Below are positions 60,393 to 64,000 of a stretch of 64,000 bases of DNA, piece by piece (the first letter of the stretch is position 1; each line of letters opens with the position of its first letter). Origin of the DNA: Monosiga brevicollis MX1 (taxonomy: Eukaryota; Opisthokonta; Choanoflagellata; Craspedida; Salpingoecidae); contig NW_001865041.1 in the NCBI RefSeq assembly GCF_000002865.3, positions 193,918-257,917 on the forward strand, given 5' to 3'. A model generated the notes under the pieces. The model ran no database searches and was not told where the DNA came from. It was given only the letters and a program-made list of their open reading frames with translations. A program made the translations under genes and the position numbers.

Positions 60393-61088
60393 TTGACCAT
60401 CAAGTCGAGTTGTTCGAGCTCAACTTGTGCACGCCGCAGCACTTCCAAGCCGTTCAACCTTGTGCCAACCAGGGGACCTCCCCCCCCCGCCCCCGTCACC
60501 GCTTTCCCCAAACCAGTCCCCATGGATCACGTTTTGCAGCAGGTACTTGACGGATTTGCTCGTCAGGGCATGAGCTACGACATTAGCACCCTGCGCTTGG
60601 ATTCCGATGCCTTGGCGCAAGACCTGCTCCAGCCCAAAAAGTCGAGCACCACGGCACAGACAAGCGACGTTCAAAACCATCTGGCCTGGCACAGCAGCTC
60701 TGCCGTGGCTCGCAGCGGGCCACCCGACCCCACCAAGCAGCCCCGCCCTCACCGCGGCGTGTCAACAGACATTTACCGAGGTGACAGCACCAGTCAGATC
60801 CCACATAAAAAGCCCTTGGCGCCACGCCACGAGCCTGATCTCTATCGCGGAGAGGATCCGATCACCAAGATTGCCAGCAAACCACGTCCAACCGATGCAC
60901 GCACGCCCTGGACGGCCACAACCACCGACGACCTCGTACAGCAGCGCGCCAATCAGCAGCGCCGACCTCGCGAGGCCACAAGTGTCTTCGCCGCCTCGGA
61001 CGCGACCAGCGTGCCTGCTGCGGCGACCAGTCGCCCCGTCAGCCGCTATCGCCCGGCTGACAACTTTCGCGTGGGCCAAGAGTTTTAG
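60393..61088 (+). CDS. Hypothetical low-complexity protein, 5' end unresolved
   Basis: Open frame of about 230 codons ending NFRVGQEF then TAG. Likely real from MDHVLQQVLDGFARQGMSYD (60523) onward: LRLDSDALAQDLLQPKKS, then a basic, Pro/Arg/Thr-rich disordered part with a repeated motif, DIYRGDSTSQI near 60772 and DLYRGEDPITKI near 60837. Upstream, a different frame (NFDHQVELFELNLCTPQHFQ, 60389-60448) looks more protein-like than the open one. The two frames meet at a run of nine C (60480-60488), so a base may be lost or gained there, or there is a splice I cannot see. No family recognised. Confidence 0.5.
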   Translation: MTIKSSCSSSTCARRSTSKPFNLVPTRGPPPPAPVTAFPKPVPMDHVLQQVLDGFARQGMSYDISTLRLDSDALAQDLLQPKKSSTTAQTSDVQNHLAWHSSSAVARSGPPDPTKQPRPHRGVSTDIYRGDSTSQIPHKKPLAPRHEPDLYRGEDPITKIASKPRPTDARTPWTATTTDDLVQQRANQQRRPREATSVFAASDATSVPAAATSRPVSRYRPADNFRVGQEF

Positions 61089-61315
61089 CCACTCGTGCAT
61101 TACGCCCCAGTGCTAGTCCCTCACCCTGCAATTCACCACACATGGATCTTGGCTGAGCCAACCGCTTGCATGTTGTGGTGTGCCGTAAAGCCTGGGCATC
61201 CACCAGCCTTAACTATCAATTGACAATTTGCATTCTCCCCGCCGTCGCCACAAGGCAAACTAAACAGCCCGCCATGGACTTGAGCTGTTGATCACACAAC
61301 TCTGAAGACTCCTGT

Positions 61316-62151
61316 TTAGGGTCGCACGGCAAAACGATAGGAACCGCCGGACGGGGAATAGTAAATACCGTCAATCACGTTGCCTTCCGTGCTTTTTGGA
61401 GCCACCGCTACAGGTGGCTCATACTCACGCTACTCGTGGCCCACGGCCAAAACCGTACAGTGGATGAGCCGACAGAAAGCCAGAGACAAAAGCTGGCCTG
61501 CATTTGGACTGCGCGCGCTTCACAGGCAACTTAGGGCAGATACACATACCTCTCGGCTCAAGCTGGGACGCGGCGCACCAAAATCAATGGAGGGTGGTGG
61601 TAAAGTTGGGCGGCCAGTACTGGCTGCCCCACTCATCTGATCGCGCGCCCAGGCCACCTGAATAGGCTGTCCGAGCAATCGCTACATGACAGCCAAGGCA
61701 CGTAATTGATGATAGACCGACTCTAATACGCTTGCCGTGGCCCCATGCTTGCCACCCCCCCCCCCAGTAAAAGATCTCGAGTTGTGAAGGTCAGAAACAG
61801 AATCACTCACCAAGTCAGGCACGGCCAGGGCTCGCTCTGCATCACGTTGTGACACATATTTGACAAAGGCAAAGTGACGCTTGAGATGGATGCTGGCCAA
61901 CTGGGTAGGTGGGAGGCATCATCCAGTCAGACCAGAAGCTGTGAGGTAAGATGGTACCCTTTGCGACAATGTGACACACGCGGGTCCCACAATTATCCAG
62001 TTGGAAGCCTACCGGGCCGAAGCGCGAGAAGAGGGCATCAAGATCTCGCTCCGTCGTGCCGGGAGGCAGTTGAGGAATGTGCAGCGTTGATGCTTGCTAC
62101 GCCAGATCATCGTCGTGCATATTTTATTTCATTTTCATTGTTGTTCATACG

Positions 62152-62229
<78 letters not shown>

Positions 62230-62953
62230 GGGAGAGTAACGGTGCATGGCATCGCAGAAGTGAGTCGGCAATGGGACGATAGCGTGCGAGTCGAGGAGCT
62301 CGGAAACACAGTTGCCGCAGGGCAAACTCACCATGGAGTCGGGCCCAGGGGCACCACGGCCATGCATGGGCTCGTGTGGCGGTCCATAGCCTGATCCTGG
62401 AGCGTGAGAAGGTGGCGGACCTCCTCGACCTCGTTTGTCCTCGGGTCGGGCCCAAGAACCATCAACTCGATGTGAGCCCAACAGAATCTGATGGGCTGTC
62501 ATACGCCTGGTGGACATTGGTGTAGCCCGCATCACATTGAGCACCGCAAAGTTGGGAAGCATTGCAAACCAAAGGAGGTCTAGTTTTGCAAGTTGGGCGC
62601 GACGAGTAGATGGAACACTCACTCAATGGCAATCTCGGCTAGCTTGCGATTGGCAAAGTCGACAAAGGCAAAGCCACGATTATTGTGTGTGGGCGAGCGA
62701 TAGGCGAGCACATTGACCACGCCATCCAATTGCTACCCCGATTGCGGTACCAGCAAAGGTACGTGGTATGTAAGCGCATGCTACCATGCCAAACTAAATG
62801 CACGGTACCCCACCTGGGGAGGGCAGAGGATATGCTTCACGCCTGGCACTCGAAGCGACACACCTGGGCGAGCATGTTGTGAATCTGTTCCTGGGTCATG
62901 GTACGTGGTACCCCGCCCACAAAAAGGCGGTTGTCATTGGACGGCGGTCCCAT
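61316..62953 (-). CDS. SYNCRIP/hnRNP R-like RNA-binding protein
   Basis: Start at 62953, MGPPSNDNRLFVGGVPRTMT (RNP2), then EQIHNMLAQ|LDGVVNVLAYRSPT and NNRGFAFVDFANRKLAEIAI (RNP1). Next RMTAHQILLGSHRVDGSWAR with the Trp-Ala-x-P that follows RRM2 in SYNCRIP/hnRNP R, and a Gly/Pro/His linker. RRM3: STLHIPQLPPGTTERDLDAL, FSRFGP, LASIHLKRHFAFVKYV, RLLGQPIQVAWARDQ. The last exon reads PPVAVAPKSTEGNVIDGIYY to YRFAVRP, stop 61316. The RRM1 of vertebrate relatives is not seen. Because an acceptor-like TATATAGCAG abuts the ATG, an upstream exon is possible. A (GTT)n intron interrupts it. Confidence 0.82.
62153..62230. repeat. (GTT)n microsatellite, about 25 units
   Basis: Inside an intron of the minus-strand SYNCRIP-like gene, so (AAC)n in its transcript. 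Long Asn/Gln/Cys/Val frames over it are artefacts. Confidence 0.9.
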
Positions 62954-63729
62954 CCTGCTATATAAATTCCACGCTCGACCCGTCCCCTAACCGGGTGTGT
63001 ACTGTGGTTGGTTTAGACAGCAAGGCTCACGGAGGTCAAGCGCGCAGCGTCTGCGTCCAGAGAAAGAAAAAAAAAGTGAACAGTTTGCTGGCGTCTGACA
63101 TCTGACATCAGGTGGTTCGGCCGTTGTCAGACGATACGATGACAACACGTCAACAATGTTTTAAAGCCAAGAAAATGTCAGACTTTGTGCAAGACTCGAA
63201 TGTACCTTAATATGTTGTTCAGCGGGATAGTTCGGTCACCTCCTTGAAAGTAACATATGTATTCCCTTTTTGTAACAACATATTGCTCTTGGGATTGAGG
63301 CAGGTGCGATTAATTGGCAGTCAGTATTTCGGGTCGTGCTCGGCGATTCTGTCTGCTGTGCGTTTCAAATCAAGCACAGCAGAAGCGCTAAATTTTTGCG
63401 GATCAAACGAGGGTGCTCTTGTGTTCATACGCTTCCTGTGGATGCCATAGCAGCCCAAAGACCAGAAAATCATTTATTTTGAAATAAATCCCATTTCTTT
63501 TCCATACGAAACTTATTTGGCTTTGACTCTCTAGGGCTACATGGCTCTGATTGGTATGTCAAATGGCAGCGCCATAAGACGAGTCAGCGAAGCAATGAGA
63601 CAACTTGGTGGGTAGAAGCAGATGGACAAGACAAGTTCCGATTGATCAATGGTCATTCAAGGTTTATTTCGATTGACAAACGCCCGGGACGATTTTTTTT
63701 TCTAAACACTTAGTAAGCAAGCTGTTTCC
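62954..63729. other. Upstream region of the SYNCRIP-like gene
   Basis: About 780 bp with TATATAAATT at 62959 and several TGTCAG/CTGACA words. A/T-rich toward 63490 with AATAAA on both strands. No gene seen. Confidence 0.45.
63094..63181. promoter_or_regulatory. Cluster of CTGACA / TGTCAG motifs
   Basis: TCTGACATCTGACATCA at 63094, TTGTCAGACG near 63124 and AAAATGTCAG at 63172-63181, 140-230 bp upstream of the SYNCRIP-like start. Same motif as elsewhere; function inferred. Confidence 0.4.
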
Positions 63730-63948
63730 TCATTGGGTGGACTTAGACGATTTTCTCTTCTTGGGATGTGGTTGCCACTGCGCCACTCGTGCAAGGTGTG
63801 TTCGACGTGGAGACCGAGTTTGGACGATTGATGGGGAAGAGCTACGGTCCACAGCGGCGCTTGAGGCTTCTCGTGTTCGCGCCTCGGTACTTGCATGTGA
63901 TGTCTCTGATGCCGCCGTAGACGGCGTGGTGCACGGTGGACTTGTCAC
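63730..63948 (-). CDS. C-terminal exon of an unidentified gene leaving the window
   Basis: The exon begins after an acceptor (TTGCATTCAG, near 63958-63949) and reads VTSPPCTTPSTAASETSHAS, a Ser/Thr/Ala-rich stretch, then SPSIVQTRSPRRTHLARV and a basic end HPKKRKSSKSTQ with TGA at 63730. PKKRK is a classical monopartite nuclear localisation signal, so a nuclear protein is likely. The rest lies beyond 64000 and the family cannot be told. The opposite-strand frame (63737-63952) is judged a shadow. Confidence 0.5.
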   Translation of the reverse strand: MTSPPCTTPSTAASETSHASTEARTREASSAAVDRSSSPSIVQTRSPRRTHLARVAQWQPHPKKRKSSKSTQ

Positions 63949-64000
63949 CTGAATGCAATGATGAAGACGAGGAGTACAGATGAGAGTGAAGCCAACGAAG

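Noticed and set aside
60762-61100. 112-codon minus-strand frame
   Set aside because: Antisense shadow of the plus-strand hypothetical gene, whose DxYRG repeats and composition are more gene-like.
62094-62622. Poly-Asn, poly-Gln, poly-Cys and poly-Val frames
   Set aside because: They come from the intronic (GTT)n repeat of the SYNCRIP-like gene.
63737-63952. Plus-strand frame MDLDDFLFLGCGC...
   Set aside because: Opposite of the minus-strand exon that has an acceptor site, Ser/Thr-rich tail and a PKKRK signal; the minus reading is preferred.

Overview
This window reads as nuclear DNA of an intron-rich, gene-dense unicellular relative of animals, most likely a choanoflagellate of the Monosiga type. 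That placement is inference from gene content and style, not a database match. The evidence is short GT-AG introns (roughly 45-400 nt) in nearly every gene, intergenic gaps of a few hundred bases, animal-type proteins (a receptor tyrosine kinase with HRDIAARN, FAPP2-like PH+GLTP, NELF-B, WDFY, TMTC, OSR1/SPAK) and long GT, CT and GTT microsatellites in introns and promoters. Exon ends were placed by hand from splice sites, reading phase and family similarity, so single junctions may be off.

Layout. 1-11.3 kb: 3' part of NDUFAF7 (+), cystathionine beta-synthase (-), and a large unassigned helical protein (-). 13.1-18.6 kb: a receptor tyrosine kinase (+) whose extracellular part looks like a bacterial family-1 solute-binding protein. 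19.2-25.1 kb: a WD40-FYVE protein (+) convergent with a TMTC O-mannosyltransferase (-). 26.0-29.4 kb: an OSR1/SPAK-type kinase (+). 30.7-33.6 kb: a DNAJB-type chaperone (-) divergent from a PRXL2C/SelU-like thioredoxin-fold protein (+) with an in-frame TGA exactly where the resolving-type UxxC motif begins, a probable selenoprotein. A 50-N assembly gap lies just 3' of it. 33.9-41.9 kb: NELF-B (-), FAPP2/PLEKHA8 (+), and an eight-TM membrane protein (-). 42.5-49.1 kb: a SAM-fold protein (+), methionine aminopeptidase 1 (-) and COP9 signalosome subunit 5 (+). 49.7-59.4 kb: four minus-strand genes, namely a coiled-coil protein, an unassigned basic protein, an 11-beta-HSD1-like reductase and a DAZAP1/Musashi-like RNA-binding protein. 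60.4-64 kb: a disordered hypothetical protein (+), a SYNCRIP/hnRNP-R-like protein (-), and the C-terminus of another minus-strand gene leaving the window.

There is no operon logic; these are mostly independent housekeeping and signalling genes. From 19.2 to 52.3 kb, however, twelve consecutive genes alternate strand without exception, so they form divergent pairs sharing short promoters and convergent pairs sharing 3' space. A short motif, CTGACAWTT or its complement AAWTGTCAG, recurs upstream of at least seven gene starts and may be a core promoter element. The strongest leads are the putative selenocysteine codon and the solute-binding-protein/tyrosine-kinase receptor.
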